Positions 39,370-49,015 of a stretch of 64,000 nucleotides of DNA are shown one piece after another. A model generated the notes under the pieces. That model searched no databases. It was not told where the DNA came from and saw only the letters and a list, made by a program, of their open reading frames with translations. Each line of letters begins with the position of its first letter. The stretch's first letter is position 1. Position numbers and translations under genes: made by a program. The DNA comes from Methylosinus sporium (GTDB lineage: Bacteria; Pseudomonadota; Alphaproteobacteria; Rhizobiales; Beijerinckiaceae). The stretch is taken from contig NZ_PUIV01000012.1 of NCBI RefSeq assembly GCF_003113265.1, forward strand, positions 24,518 through 88,517, in the 5' to 3' direction.

Positions 39370-40164
39370 ATGCCCATTCGAAATTCCACGGCGGCGGCGC
39401 TCGCCCTCGCTCTTCTCGCCGCGCCCGCGGCCGCGCAGGACCAGGACTTCGCATCGCCCGTCGCCCGCGGCGCCCATTCGGGCGCGCGCCTTCTCTCGGC
39501 CGGCGCGCCCGATGGCGGCGTCTATCGCCTCGGCCTCGAGATCACGCTCGATCCGGGGACCGTCACCTATTGGCGCAGTCCCGGCGACGCCGGCGCGCCG
39601 CCCGTTCTCGATTTCTCGGGGTCGGAGAATGTCGCCGCCGTGGAGACGCTCTATCCCGCGCCCAAACATATCGCCGAGGCCGGCATGACGGTCGCCGGCT
39701 ATGACGAGAGCCTGATCTTCCCATTGCGGGTGACGCCCGGGAAGGCGGGCGAGCGCGTGGTGGTGAAGCTCGCGCTGGATTACGCCGCCTGCGCGCAAAT
39801 CTGCCTGCCGGTCAAAGCGAAGCTCTCCCTCGCTCCGCCGACAACGGGCTCCTCCCCCTTCGCGGAGACGCTGGCGGCGGCGGAGATTTTGGTTCCGCGC
39901 CGGATCGCCGCGAGCGAGGCCGGGAAATTCATCGCGGTCGCGCGCGCCGGCGCCGGCGCATGGACGCTGCGCTATCTCGGGCCGGGGAAAGCGGCGGATG
40001 TCTTCATCGAGGCGCCGGAGCCCTTCATCATCGACAGCGTCGCCGATGGAGAGGGCGGCTTCGCGCTGAAGCTCGGCGAAGGAAAGCTGGAGGGCGCCAT
40101 CGCCGCCCGCGCGACAGTCCGAACGGAAAAAGGCGGAGTGGAGTTGCCGCTGACGCTGGATTGA
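39370..40164 (+). CDS. Secreted protein with DsbD N-terminal-like (DsbC/corrector) domain
   Basis: 264 residues. Signal peptide (1-22, AAPAAAQ) then a beta-sandwich resembling the DsbD alpha domain. GTVTYWRSPGDAGAPPVLDFSGSEN and the DYAACAQICLPVKAKLS region with two cysteines five residues apart match this family. It has neither the membrane nor the thioredoxin domain of DsbD. It may exchange disulfides in the periplasm with a CcdA-like partner encoded elsewhere. Confidence 0.75.
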   Translation: MPIRNSTAAALALALLAAPAAAQDQDFASPVARGAHSGARLLSAGAPDGGVYRLGLEITLDPGTVTYWRSPGDAGAPPVLDFSGSENVAAVETLYPAPKHIAEAGMTVAGYDESLIFPLRVTPGKAGERVVVKLALDYAACAQICLPVKAKLSLAPPTTGSSPFAETLAAAEILVPRRIAASEAGKFIAVARAGAGAWTLRYLGPGKAADVFIEAPEPFIIDSVADGEGGFALKLGEGKLEGAIAARATVRTEKGGVELPLTLD

Positions 40165-40174
40165 GCCTTACGGG

Positions 40175-40209
40175 CAAAAAATTAGGGGCGCAGCCTCGGC
40201 TGCGCCCCT
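40175..40209 (-). terminator. Rho-independent terminator of the ispH-thrB-rnhA operon
   Basis: AGGGGCGCAGC at 40184-40194 pairs with GCTGCGCCCCT at 40199-40209 around a CTCG loop. On the minus strand it is followed by TAATTTTTTG. It lies 72 bases past the rnhA stop. On the plus strand the same stem may serve the DsbD-like gene but has no T run. Confidence 0.8.
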
Positions 40210-40280
40210 GAGTAGAAGAAGAGCTCTGCCCGATTGATTTGGTATTTAGAGTCTCATTCGGCAAGGGGCGCCGGCCGCAT

Positions 40281-40730
40281 TCAGCGCGCTTTCGACTGAA
40301 ACGGCGCCATGCCTTTGCGGGCGAGCGCGTCGGCGCGCTCGTTCATCTCGTCGCCGGCATGGCCGCGCACCCAATGCCAGGCGACAGCGTGACGCTCGGC
40401 CGCGGCGTCGAGCCGCGTCCAGAGGTCCATGTTTTTCACCGGCTTGCGGTCCGCCGTCTTCCAGCCGCGCGCCTTCCAGCCCTTCAGCCAGGAGGTGATG
40501 CCGTCGCGCACATATTGCGAATCGGTGTGGAGATCGACATGGCAGGGCCGCGTCAGCGCCTCCAGCGCCTCGATCGCGGCGGTGAGTTCCATGCGATTAT
40601 TGGTGGTCCCCGTCTCGCCGCCGCAAATCTCCTTCTCGCGCTCGCCGAAGCGCAATATGGCGCCCCAGCCGCCCGGGCCGGGATTGCCGGAGCAGGCGCC
40701 GTCGGTCCAGATGGCGACGCGTCCGCTCAT
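40281..40730 (-). CDS. rnhA: Ribonuclease HI
   Basis: 149 residues. The catalytic acidic residues appear in [32 protein letters not shown] and [11 protein letters not shown], with the last Asp in [17 protein letters not shown]. It cuts RNA in RNA-DNA hybrids. The ATG at 40730 gives [12 protein letters not shown] and overlaps the thrB stop. Confidence 0.96.
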   Translation of the reverse strand: MSGRVAIWTDGACSGNPGPGGWGAILRFGEREKEICGGETGTTNNRMELTAAIEALEALTRPCHVDLHTDSQYVRDGITSWLKGWKARGWKTADRKPVKNMDLWTRLDAAAERHAVAWHWVRGHAGDEMNERADALARKGMAPFQSKAR

Positions 40731-41692
40731 GTGCGCAGACCATAGTCGCTCGCGGAGCGTATGGTCTTGTGGAAACGCAGGCGCGCGAGATATTCGCGCG
40801 GGTCCTTGGGCCGCACCAACGCGCCTCGAGGCACATTCAGCCAATCGACGAAGCGCGTCAGCAGAAAGCGCAGCGCAGCGCCGCGCGCGAGCAGCGGAAA
40901 GGCGTCCGCCTCCGCCTCCGTCAGCGGACGCGCACGCGCGTAAGAGGAGAGAAGCGCCGCGCCCTTCTCTGCATCATAGGCGCCGGCGGCGTCGAAGCAC
41001 CAGGCGTTGAGGCAGATGGCGAGATCATAGGCCAGCGAATCGACGCAGGCGAAATAGAAATCAATGAGGCCGGAGACGCGATCGCCGAGGAAGAACACAT
41101 TGTCCGGGAAGAGATCGGCGTGGATGACGCCCTCCGGCAGGCCGCTGGGCCAATCGCGCTCGAGCGTCTCCAGCTCCGCGGCGACGATCGCGCCCAAATC
41201 CTCCGCCACCTCGCCCGCCCTCGCGGCGAAAGGCGCATAGAGCGGCCGCCAGCCGCCGACCGACAAAGCGTTGGCGCGGCGCAGCGGGAAATCGGCGCCG
41301 GCGAGATGCAATTGCGCCAGCGCCTCGCCGAGCCGCGCGCAATGGGCGGGCTCTGGATGATGGACGGAATAGCCGTCCAAAAAAGTGACGATCGCCGCCG
41401 GCCGCCCGGCGAGCCGCCCGAGCGCCGCGCCGGCGCGGTCGCGCACCGGCTGCGGGCAGCCGAGGCCTTTGGCGGAGAGATGCTCCATCAGCCCCAGGAA
41501 AAAGGGCAGATCGGCCTCGGCGACGCGCTTCTCATAGAGGGTGAGGATGAAGCTGCCGGCGCTCGTATGCAGATAATAATTGGAGTTCTCGACCCCTTCG
41601 GCGATGCCCTTGCAGGACAAGAGCGCGCCGAGGTCATAGCCTGCGAGAAAGGCGATCAGCTCCTCGTCGTCGACATCTGTGTAGACGGCCAT
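40727..41692 (-). CDS. thrB: Homoserine kinase (APH-like type)
   Basis: 321 residues of the aminoglycoside-phosphotransferase fold, the ThrB type used by alphaproteobacteria. Landmarks: [16 protein letters not shown] start, [15 protein letters not shown], the catalytic [17 protein letters not shown] and [19 protein letters not shown]. It makes O-phosphohomoserine for ThrC. It lies 33 bases after ispH and overlaps rnhA by four bases. Confidence 0.95.
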   Translation of the reverse strand: MAVYTDVDDEELIAFLAGYDLGALLSCKGIAEGVENSNYYLHTSAGSFILTLYEKRVAEADLPFFLGLMEHLSAKGLGCPQPVRDRAGAALGRLAGRPAAIVTFLDGYSVHHPEPAHCARLGEALAQLHLAGADFPLRRANALSVGGWRPLYAPFAARAGEVAEDLGAIVAAELETLERDWPSGLPEGVIHADLFPDNVFFLGDRVSGLIDFYFACVDSLAYDLAICLNAWCFDAAGAYDAEKGAALLSSYARARPLTEAEADAFPLLARGAALRFLLTRFVDWLNVPRGALVRPKDPREYLARLRFHKTIRSASDYGLRT

Positions 41693-41725
41693 GAGTTCCG
41701 CGCGGTTGGAGAAAAGCGAGGCGCG

Positions 41726-42697
41726 TCAGGCGAGCGCGCGCAGCTCCTTGGGGAGCGGGAAGGCGACGTCTTCCAGCGCGGCGGACACGGTCTCGACGGA
41801 AATCTCATAGCGCTCGGCGAAAGCCTCCATGATCTCCTCGACCAGCACCTCCGGCGCCGAGGCCCCGGCGCTGATGCCGAGCGAAGCAATGCCGGCGAAC
41901 ATGCTCCAATCGATCTCGCTGCGGCCCTGGACCAGCTGCGCCGGCGCGCCGGACCGCTCCGCCACCTCGCGCAGGCGCTGCGAATTGGAGGAATTGGGCG
42001 AGCCGACGACGAGCACCGCATCGACCTGCGGGGCCACTTGCTTCACCGCCGCCTGGCGATTGGTGGTCGCATAGCAGATGTCCTCCTTATGGGGACCGAC
42101 GATCTGCGGGAAGCGCCGCGTCAGCGCGCTGACGATCTCCTGCGAATCGTCGAGCGACAGAGTGGTCTGCGTCACATAGGCGAGATCGGCCACATCCTCG
42201 AGCCTCAGCTCTTCGACCGCCTGGACCGATTCGACCAGCTCCACCGCGCCCGGCGGCAGCTGGCCCATGGTGCCGACCACTTCCGGGTGGCCGGAATGGC
42301 CGACGAGCAGCACTTTGCGCCCGCGCTTGTGATGAATCTCCGCCTCGCGATGCACCTTGGTCACCAGCGGGCAGGTGGCGTCGATCGCCAGAAGATTGCG
42401 CGCGGCGGCCTCGGCGGAAACAGATTTGGCGACGCCATGGGCGGAGAAAATCACCGGCGCCTTCGTGTCCGGCACCTCCTCCAGCTCCTCGACGAAGATC
42501 GCGCCTTTTGCCTTCAGCGCCTCGACCACATAGCGATTATGGACGATCTCGTGCCGCACATAGACGGGCGGCCCGAATTTGGCGAGCGCCCGCTCCACCG
42601 CGTCGATCGCCCGCACGACGCCGGCGCAAAAGCCCCGCGGCGAGCACAGAAGAATCTTCAACGGCGGCTTCGGCGACGGGCGGTGCTGAATATTCAT
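41726..42697 (-). CDS. ispH: 4-hydroxy-3-methylbut-2-enyl diphosphate reductase
   Basis: 323 residues. The three cluster-ligand cysteines are in [25 protein letters not shown] and VGSPNSSNS preceded by the third Cys in [10 protein letters not shown]. It performs the last step of the methylerythritol phosphate isoprenoid route. First gene of the ispH-thrB-rnhA string. Confidence 0.96.
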   Translation of the reverse strand: MNIQHRPSPKPPLKILLCSPRGFCAGVVRAIDAVERALAKFGPPVYVRHEIVHNRYVVEALKAKGAIFVEELEEVPDTKAPVIFSAHGVAKSVSAEAAARNLLAIDATCPLVTKVHREAEIHHKRGRKVLLVGHSGHPEVVGTMGQLPPGAVELVESVQAVEELRLEDVADLAYVTQTTLSLDDSQEIVSALTRRFPQIVGPHKEDICYATTNRQAAVKQVAPQVDAVLVVGSPNSSNSQRLREVAERSGAPAQLVQGRSEIDWSMFAGIASLGISAGASAPEVLVEEIMEAFAERYEISVETVSAALEDVAFPLPKELRALA

Positions 42698-42902
42698 TCT
42701 CTAGCGCCTCTTGATCGAAAGGGGGCGGCCGAAGCGCGCCGCGCTGTGATGTCCCGCATGGGGATAGCTGTCAAGCCGAGCGCCCGCTCCCTCGCCGCCT
42801 GCCCGAAAATCTGCTACACAAGCCATCGACGAAGACTGGCCCGCGCCGATGCCGGAGTGTCTCGCGGCCCATCTCGCGGTCTATGAGGGGACGGGGGCGA
42901 AT

Positions 42903-43580
42903 ATGTCGAATATCGTCGATATAATACAGTCCGCTCAAGGCGGCCAGATCATCGAAAATCTCTCGGACCGCTTCGGTCTCGCGTCCTGGCAGACGCGCGC
43001 CGCCGTCGATTCGCTGCTGCCGGCGCTGGTCGCGGCGCTGAGCAAGGCCGCCGAGCAGCCCGATTCGCTGCGCCCCCTCCTCGACGCCGCCAATGACGCC
43101 GCCCATCGCGCCGCTTTCGAGAATGCCGAGGAGGCCCATTCGCAGGCCAGCCTCGACGGCGGCGACGCCATTGTCGCGCATCTCTTCGGCTCGGCCGCAG
43201 CCGCCGGCGAGGTCTCGCAATTGGCGGCCCGCGAGAGCGGCCTGCGCGCCGATGTGCTGCAGCGCCTGCTGCCGGTTCTCGTCTCGATCGCCGCCGGCGG
43301 GCTCGGCTCGACGCTGGAGCGCCAAGGCGTCGCCGCCGTCTTGGATCAGCCGACGGAGCCGCCGGCGCCGCCGGCGCCGAAGGGCGGCTGGCTGACCGGG
43401 CTATTTGCGAGCTTGTTCGGGACCAAGCCGGCGCCGCAGCCGCAGACGGCCCCGCCGGCCGATGCGCTCCAAGAGGCGCTGGATCATATCCGCAAGACGC
43501 TCACGGCCCCGGCCGACGCCGAGCGGCGGCCCGATCTCGACGAATTGCTGGGACGGATTTTCACCTCGGCGAGAGGCTGA
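42903..43580 (+). CDS. DUF937 protein
   Basis: 225 residues starting MSNIVDIIQSAQGGQIIENLSDRFGL, the usual opening of DUF937. The helical N-terminal repeat (LLPALVAALSKA and LLPVLVSIAAGGL) is followed by a proline-rich linker and a short helical tail with RPDLDELLGRIF. Function unknown. The ATG at 42903 fits relatives better than the ATG at 42849. Confidence 0.8.
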   Translation: MSNIVDIIQSAQGGQIIENLSDRFGLASWQTRAAVDSLLPALVAALSKAAEQPDSLRPLLDAANDAAHRAAFENAEEAHSQASLDGGDAIVAHLFGSAAAAGEVSQLAARESGLRADVLQRLLPVLVSIAAGGLGSTLERQGVAAVLDQPTEPPAPPAPKGGWLTGLFASLFGTKPAPQPQTAPPADALQEALDHIRKTLTAPADAERRPDLDELLGRIFTSARG

Positions 43581-43582
43581 CC

Positions 43583-43750
43583 TCAGGTCAGATTATTGGC
43601 GACGGGGAGATAATAGGCGGCCGAGAGCTTGGTGCCGATGATGCGCGTCGCCGCCAGGATCACGATCGAGAGGAAGAAGCCGATCATCGCATATTCGAGG
43701 GTCGTCGCTCCGCTCTCGTCCGCCAGAAATCGGCGCAGGCAATTCGGCAT
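43583..43750 (-). CDS. Flp/Fap-type pilin subunit
   Basis: 55 residues, MPNCLRRFLADESGATTLEY onwards, continuing AMIGFFLSIVILAATRIIGTKLSAAYY. This is the Flp pattern: short basic leader, E-S-G-A-T-x-x-E-Y before one hydrophobic helix. Flp pilins are cut by a TadV-type prepilin peptidase and assembled by the Tad machinery. No tad gene is in the window, so it is an orphan here. GAGG lies about ten bases before the ATG at 43750. It converges with DUF937, two bases apart. Confidence 0.8.
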   Translation of the reverse strand: MPNCLRRFLADESGATTLEYAMIGFFLSIVILAATRIIGTKLSAAYYLPVANNLT

Positions 43751-44050
43751 GGGTCAAATTCCTCGAGCGGTCCGGCCACGGCGGTAGTCCCGCCACGGGG
43801 GCGCGGCCAGCGCCGAAGCAGAAATTAAGCATAATTCGTCTCGAAAGGGTTAAGCCGCCGTGTACTCTGGCGCGCGGGCCGGAGCGGCGGTCTTGCGCGC
43901 CGGCGGCTTTTCCGCCAATGCAGCAGCCGGAACGCATATTGCTTCGGCGCCGAGCCGGAAGCGCTGTCGTTCGCGCCCGCCCTTTCGCGCTCGCCGGAAG
44001 GGAAGTCGACCTATATGGACCGCTGCGCCGGTCCTCACTGAAAGTTGCTG
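43751..44050. other. Divergent intergenic region between Flp pilin and gshA
   Basis: 300 bases without a credible gene. It must hold both promoters. An AT-richer patch at 43824-43855 (GAAATTAAGCATAATTCG) is the likely minus-strand pilin promoter; exact boxes are not clear. Confidence 0.35.
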
Positions 44051-45424
44051 ATGGCTCGCGACGTAAACGATACGACGCCGATCACGTCGCGCAATGCGCT
44101 CGTGGAATGGTTCGAGGCCGGAATCAAGACGCCCGACGATCTCAATGTCGGGACGGAACATGAGAAAATCCCGTTTTTCGGCGAGAGCCGCGCGCCTGTG
44201 CCCTATACGTCGCCGGCCGGCGGCATAAAGGATTTGCTCGAAGGATTGGGGGCGGCGCTCGGCTGGGAGCCGATCACCGATCGCGAGGCGATCATCGGCC
44301 TCTACGACCCGCATGGCCAAGGGGCCGTTTCGCTGGAGCCGGGCGGCCAATTCGAGCTCTCCGGCGCGCCTTTGCCCACGGTCCATGGCGTAAAGGACGA
44401 GCTCGACGCTCATTTCGCGGCTCTGGAGCCGGTGGCGCGTCGTTTCGGAATCTCCTTTCTCGATCTCGGCGCGAGCCCCAAATGGCGGCGCGCCGAGACG
44501 CCCGCAATGCCCAAGCAGCGCTACGGGATCATGGCCGCCTATATGCCGAAGGTCGGCGCGCTCGGCCTCGACATGATGTTCCGCACAGCGACCATCCAGG
44601 TCAATCTCGACTACACCTCCGAGAAGGACATGGTCGACAAGCTGCGCGTCGGCCTGGCGCTGCAGCCGATCGTCACCGCGCTCTTCGCCAATTCGCCCTT
44701 CATCGACGGCGAGCCGACCGGCTTTTTGTCGCAGCGCTCGCAGATCTGGCGCGACACCGACGCCGACCGCACCGGAATGCTGCCCTTCGCCTTCGAGCCC
44801 GGCATGGGCTTCGAGCGCTATGTGGATTATGCGCTCGACGTGCCGCTCTATTTCGTCAAACGCGGCGAGGTCTATCACAATGTCGCCGGCGCGAGCTTCC
44901 GCGATCTATTGGACGGCAAGCTCGCCGCTCTGCCGGGCGAGCGCGCGACAATGTCGGACTGGGCCAATCATTTGGGCGCCATTTTCCCGGAGGCGCGGCT
45001 CAAGCGCTATCTCGAAATGCGCGGCGCCGACGGCGGGCCGCGCTCGCATATGACGGCCCTGCCGGCGCTCTTCGTCGGGCTCTTCTATGATCGCGCGGCG
45101 CTGGACGGGGCGCTGGCGCTGATCGAGGGCTGGAGCGCCGAGGAGCGGGAGACGCTGCGCGCCGATGTTCCACGCCTCGCGCTGGCGGCGCGCATCAAAG
45201 GCCGCAGCGCGCTCGAGATCGCCCGCGACATGTTGGCGCTGGCGCGCGCCGGTCTCGCCCGTCGGGGAAAACGGGACGCGCAGGAGCGCGACGAGACAAT
45301 CTATCTCGCCCCGCTGGAGGAGATCGCCGAGAGCGGCCGCACGCTCGCAGAGCGCCGGCTCGAGGCCTATCACGGAAAATGGGGCCGTTCGGTCGAGCCG
45401 GCCTTCATGGATTGCCTGCTGTAA
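44051..45424 (+). CDS. gshA: Glutamate-cysteine ligase (plant/alphaproteobacterial type)
   Basis: 457 residues. The family signatures are GTEHEKIPF near residue 37, SLEPGGQFELSGAP, and FRTATIQVNLDYTSEKDMV, with KRGEVYHNVAGASFRDLLDG further on. It makes gamma-glutamylcysteine for glutathione. The ATG at 44051 is preferred to the TTG at 44045. Two cysteines near the end (MDCLL) are usual. Confidence 0.95.
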   Translation: MARDVNDTTPITSRNALVEWFEAGIKTPDDLNVGTEHEKIPFFGESRAPVPYTSPAGGIKDLLEGLGAALGWEPITDREAIIGLYDPHGQGAVSLEPGGQFELSGAPLPTVHGVKDELDAHFAALEPVARRFGISFLDLGASPKWRRAETPAMPKQRYGIMAAYMPKVGALGLDMMFRTATIQVNLDYTSEKDMVDKLRVGLALQPIVTALFANSPFIDGEPTGFLSQRSQIWRDTDADRTGMLPFAFEPGMGFERYVDYALDVPLYFVKRGEVYHNVAGASFRDLLDGKLAALPGERATMSDWANHLGAIFPEARLKRYLEMRGADGGPRSHMTALPALFVGLFYDRAALDGALALIEGWSAEERETLRADVPRLALAARIKGRSALEIARDMLALARAGLARRGKRDAQERDETIYLAPLEEIAESGRTLAERRLEAYHGKWGRSVEPAFMDCLL

Positions 45425-45464
45425 TAGGAGCGACGCCCCACGCCTCTACGCGCGCGGGCGGCGC

Positions 45465-45773
45465 TCAGCGCGCGTAGAGGCCGGCAGCTCCCGGCGCGCG
45501 CACATAGGAATGGCCGATCGGCCGCATTCCATCCTGCGACCCGACCGGGCCGCCGAGCCCCCCGGCGCGCACATGGCCGCCGAGACGCACGCAATTGTCG
45601 GAGCCGGCGACCGGGACGAACCCCTCGCCGAAACGGGCGCAGCGTCCATTGGGGGGAATTACGCCGGTCGTCTGCGCCTGCGTCGCCGGCGCGCCGATGG
45701 CGGCGCAAAGGCAGAGGCAGGCGACAATCCAGCGGACGTCGAGCCCGCGAGCTTCGGCGGTGAAAACGGTCAT
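45465..45773 (-). CDS. Small secreted protein resembling the N-terminal motif of Porin_2 proteins
   Basis: 102 residues. Signal peptide region WIVACLCLCAAIGAPATQAQ, then CARFGEGFVPVAGSDNCVRLGGHVRAG, which lines up with [23 protein letters not shown] in the porin at 59036-60706. The barrel itself is missing. It could be an independent small protein or the relic of a porin gene. The ATG at 45773 follows GAGG at twelve bases; an ATG at 45803 is in frame. Confidence 0.55.
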   Translation of the reverse strand: MTVFTAEARGLDVRWIVACLCLCAAIGAPATQAQTTGVIPPNGRCARFGEGFVPVAGSDNCVRLGGHVRAGGLGGPVGSQDGMRPIGHSYVRAPGAAGLYAR

Positions 45774-45967
45774 TCGCAGATCAGCCTCGAAAATGTCTCG
45801 CATCGCAACAACCGAATGGGCGATTTGCGCCGCGCCTCGATGTTGCCGCCCGATGTTTACCAACTCGTTACTTCGCACGCTTCGACGCGAGAGGTCACGC
45901 GACGGCGACCACTTAGGTCCAATAAGGTCGAATAATCGTGGCAGCATCGTGTCGCTGCGGAAAGCCG

Positions 45968-46711
45968 TCAACTCCAATCTCCGAGAACCGCCTGAACCAT
46001 GGCGAGCGCCGCGACGGCGGCGGTGTCGGCGCGCAATATGCGTGGGCCGAGCGCGAGGCGCGTGGCGAGCGGGGCGACGAGAATCATCTCCCGTTCCTCG
46101 GGATCGAAGCCCCCCTCCGGGCCGACCAGAACGTCGACGCCCCTATGCGCCGGCGCCGCGCGCAGAGCGGCGATCGGATCGGCGAGCTCGGCGTCCTCGT
46201 CGCAGAAGACCAGCAGCCGTTCCGCCTCCCGCGCGGCGAGATAGGCATCGAGAGAGCGCTCCTCGACCACCTCCGGCAGGCTCAGCACGCCGCATTGCTC
46301 GGCCGCCTCCGCCACATTGGCGGAAAGGCGCTCCAGATTGACGCGGCGCGCCTGGGTGCGGCGGGTGATGATCGGCGCGAGCCGCGAAACGCCCATTTCG
46401 GTGGCCTTTTGGGCCATATAGTCGAGACGCGCATGTTTGAGCGGCGCGAAGCAATAATGAAGATCGGCGCTCGCCGTCTGCGCGCGCAGTCGTTCCTCGA
46501 CGACGAGAATCGCTTTGCGCTTCGCCACTTCCGCGAGGCGCGCGCGCCATTCGCCGTCGCGGCCGTTGAATAGCAGAATTGCGTCGCCCTCGCGCAGACG
46601 CAGCACATTCAACAGATAATTGAGCCGGTCGGCGTCCGGAATGATACGCGCGCCGGCCTCGAGGCGCGCCGCGACGAACAGCCGCTGCGCGGAGAATTCA
46701 TAACGTGACAC
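45968..46711 (-). CDS. rsmE: 16S rRNA m3U1498 methyltransferase RsmE
   Basis: 247 residues. N-terminal PUA-like part (RLFVAARLEAGARI, HYLLNVLRLREGDAI-type), then a SPOUT domain ending DVLVGPEGGFDPEEREMI and LGPRILRADTAAVAALAMVQ, the trefoil-knot SAM site. It methylates U1498 of 16S rRNA. It starts with GTG at 46711. Confidence 0.93.
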   Translation of the reverse strand: MSRYEFSAQRLFVAARLEAGARIIPDADRLNYLLNVLRLREGDAILLFNGRDGEWRARLAEVAKRKAILVVEERLRAQTASADLHYCFAPLKHARLDYMAQKATEMGVSRLAPIITRRTQARRVNLERLSANVAEAAEQCGVLSLPEVVEERSLDAYLAAREAERLLVFCDEDAELADPIAALRAAPAHRGVDVLVGPEGGFDPEEREMILVAPLATRLALGPRILRADTAAVAALAMVQAVLGDWS

Positions 46712-46839
46712 GAGCTTTCCCGGAGCGTGAGAGGCAGGCCGCCATCAAGCCGCCGCTTTATCCGCGAAACTGCCGGATGCTTGCAAGGGGCGCAAGTCTC
46801 TTGCTAAGACCGCTTAAACCATAAAAGGGGAACGCCGCC

Positions 46840-47304
46840 ATGAGGGCAAGGAGCGGTATCGCGCGGAACGCGCGGGCGATTGCAGGCATGATCGCAGGCG
46901 CGCCGATATTGGGAATTCTTCTTGCGACAGCGGGAGCGTCGACCGCTCTGGCCCAGTCCTGCCAGGAGGATTTTCAGAAGCTCTCGCAGCGGCGCATGTC
47001 CCAGATCCAGACGCTCAACAATATCGGCAAGGCGTCCAAGGGCAAGATGGACCCGATCGCGGCCTGCCCGGTGGCGCGCAAGCTCGTCTCCATAGAGACC
47101 GAGATGGCCGCCTATATCGATAAGAACAAGGAATGGTGCAACATTCCCGACGCTATGGTCGACGGTTTCAAGCAGGCGCGCGGCAAGACGCAGACTTTCG
47201 CCGCCCAGGCCTGCGCGGTCGCCGCCAAGGCGAAGAAAATGCAGGAAGAACAGGCCGCAGGCATCGGCCCGCAGGCGCAGAAGCTGCCCGCCGGCCCGCT
47301 GTGA
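46840..47304 (+). CDS. Conserved secreted hypothetical protein
   Basis: 154 residues. A long signal peptide with leader (about 1-39, ASTALAQ) precedes a helical domain with four cysteines (SCQEDF, AACPVARK, KEWCNIP, AQACAVAAK) spaced for two disulfides. AAAAGGGGAA precedes the ATG. It overlaps ubiA (GTGA), so the two are coupled. Similar proteins occur widely in Rhizobiales; function unknown. Confidence 0.7.
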   Translation: MRARSGIARNARAIAGMIAGAPILGILLATAGASTALAQSCQEDFQKLSQRRMSQIQTLNNIGKASKGKMDPIAACPVARKLVSIETEMAAYIDKNKEWCNIPDAMVDGFKQARGKTQTFAAQACAVAAKAKKMQEEQAAGIGPQAQKLPAGPL

Positions 47305-48254
47305 GCGCTGCGGAACGGCCTCAGGACGAGCCACGGCTGCCCGACGCCGTCGCCGACCATCCGCTCTGGCGCCTCGCGCCGGACCCGCTCCGTCCCTATG
47401 TGCAGCTCGCCCGCCTCGATCGGCCGATCGGCTGGTGGCTGCTGCTGCTGCCCTGCTGGCAGGGGAGCGCGCTCGCCGCCGCGGCGCTCGGGACGCCGCC
47501 GAATGTCTGGCATTTGCTGCTCTTCTTCATCGGCGCGGTCTCCATGCGCGGCGCCGGCTCCACCTATAACGACATCGTCGATCGCAAGATCGACGCGAAG
47601 GTGGAGCGCACGCGGCTGCGTCCGCTCGCCAGCGGCCGCGTCTCCTTGCGCGCGGCGATCGCCTTTCTCGTGGCGCAATGCCTCGTCGGCCTCGGCGTTC
47701 TTCTGTCCTTCAACGGCTTCACCATCGCGCTCGGCTTCGCCTCGCCGCTGATCGTGCTGATCTATCCTTTCGCCAAGCGCGTCACCTCCTGGCCGCAGGC
47801 GGTGCTGGGGCTGGCGTTCGCCTATGGCGCGCTGCTCGGCTGGACGGCGCTCGCCGGCGGGCTCGGCCTACCGGCCGTCCTCCTCTACGCCTCGGCGATT
47901 TTGTGGACGATCGGCTTCGACACGATCTATGCGCTGCAGGACAAGCGCGACGACGCGATAGCGGGCGTTCGCTCGACGGCGCTGCTGTTCGGCGCGCATG
48001 TGCGTCTCGCCGTGGGCGCGCTCTATCTCGGCTCTGTCGTCTTCGCGGAATTGGCGCTGCTCACGGCCGATGTCGGCGGCTTCGCGCAGCTCGGTCTCGC
48101 CGCCTATGCGGCGCATCTTTGCTGGCAGGTCTATCGGACCAACGACGCCGCCACGCCGCAAGTGGCGCTCATGCTGTTCCGCTCCAATCGCGACGCCGGC
48201 CTGCTGCTCTTCGCCGGGCTCGCGGCGCAGAGCGCCATACTCGCTTATTCATAG
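47301..48254 (+). CDS. ubiA: 4-hydroxybenzoate octaprenyltransferase
   Basis: 317 residues with about eight membrane helices. The first Asp-rich motif is STYNDIVDRKIDAKVERTRLRPL and the second is GFDTIYALQDKRDDAIAGVRST, both intact. RLDRPIGWWLLLLPCWQG is the typical N-terminal helix. It prenylates 4-hydroxybenzoate in ubiquinone synthesis. It starts with GTG at 47301 overlapping the previous stop. Confidence 0.94.
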   Translation: MSAAERPQDEPRLPDAVADHPLWRLAPDPLRPYVQLARLDRPIGWWLLLLPCWQGSALAAAALGTPPNVWHLLLFFIGAVSMRGAGSTYNDIVDRKIDAKVERTRLRPLASGRVSLRAAIAFLVAQCLVGLGVLLSFNGFTIALGFASPLIVLIYPFAKRVTSWPQAVLGLAFAYGALLGWTALAGGLGLPAVLLYASAILWTIGFDTIYALQDKRDDAIAGVRSTALLFGAHVRLAVGALYLGSVVFAELALLTADVGGFAQLGLAAYAAHLCWQVYRTNDAATPQVALMLFRSNRDAGLLLFAGLAAQSAILAYS

Positions 48255-48775
48255 CAGACGATCTCGCGCTCGCCCTGATAGACCGTCGCCATGCGCTCGC
48301 CCTCGCCTTCCTTGCGGCGCGCGCAGAAGCGCGGGCGGCGCTGGACGACGGACGTCTTCTTGCGGCGCGCGATGGCCTCGCGCAGAGCGACGCCGCCGAG
48401 GCGCGGATCGATTGTCTCGAGCGCGCCGCCACGCGCGGCGAGGCGCGGCAGATCGAGATAGGAGGCCCAATATTTCCAATCGGCCGAGATTGCGCCGCCG
48501 TCAGCCGTCTCGGTGAGGACGACGTCGAGATCGGGGTCCTGATGGGCGAGCGACAGCCGATAGGAGGCGCCGCCGTCCCGGCTCGGCTCGACGTCGAGAG
48601 CGACGCCGCGATAGGCCTGCACCGGCACGCTGATCATCATGGACACTCCGGCGAGACGCCGGGAAATCAGAATGTCGCGCCGGCCGACGCGCACCTGGCG
48701 CTGGCCGCCGTCGGCGCGCCGATCGCGTTGGACGGCGAATTGAAGCTGCGTCTCCGCAATGCTGGTCTCGAACAT
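48245..48775 (-). CDS. DUF6101-like conserved protein
   Basis: 176 residues from MFETSIAETQLQFAVQ. The body includes VGRRDILISRRLAGVSMMISVPVQAYRGVAL and a basic tail RRKKTSVVQRRPRFCARRKEGE, typical of a family restricted to Rhizobiales. No signal peptide. Function unknown. AAGGAAC precedes the ATG at 48775; the frame is open upstream with an ATG at 48832. It overlaps the convergent ubiA end by ten bases. Confidence 0.7.
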   Translation of the reverse strand: MFETSIAETQLQFAVQRDRRADGGQRQVRVGRRDILISRRLAGVSMMISVPVQAYRGVALDVEPSRDGGASYRLSLAHQDPDLDVVLTETADGGAISADWKYWASYLDLPRLAARGGALETIDPRLGGVALREAIARRKKTSVVQRRPRFCARRKEGEGERMATVYQGEREIVCYE

Positions 48776-49015
48776 GCGCCCGTTCCTTCGATCGTGATCT
48801 TGGCGTTTGGTCCCGCCTTTTCTGAGGGGCATGTTGGGCGACGGCTCGGCCAAAGCTCGCTAACAAGGCTGGTGAATCGCCCGTAAACCATTGCCTTTTC
48901 GACTGAATCTGGAGCATTGGGTTAGCATTGAGCAAACGAGATCGGCGAAATTCGCGGCAATTCGCCGAAAAGACCGCCTTGCGGGAGGGGCGCGGCTCGC
49001 TTAACGAAAGTCTCA

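Noticed and set aside
43860..44051. Small plus-strand frame upstream of gshA
   Set aside because: Arg/Ala-rich with no ribosome site; the region looks like promoter and leader.
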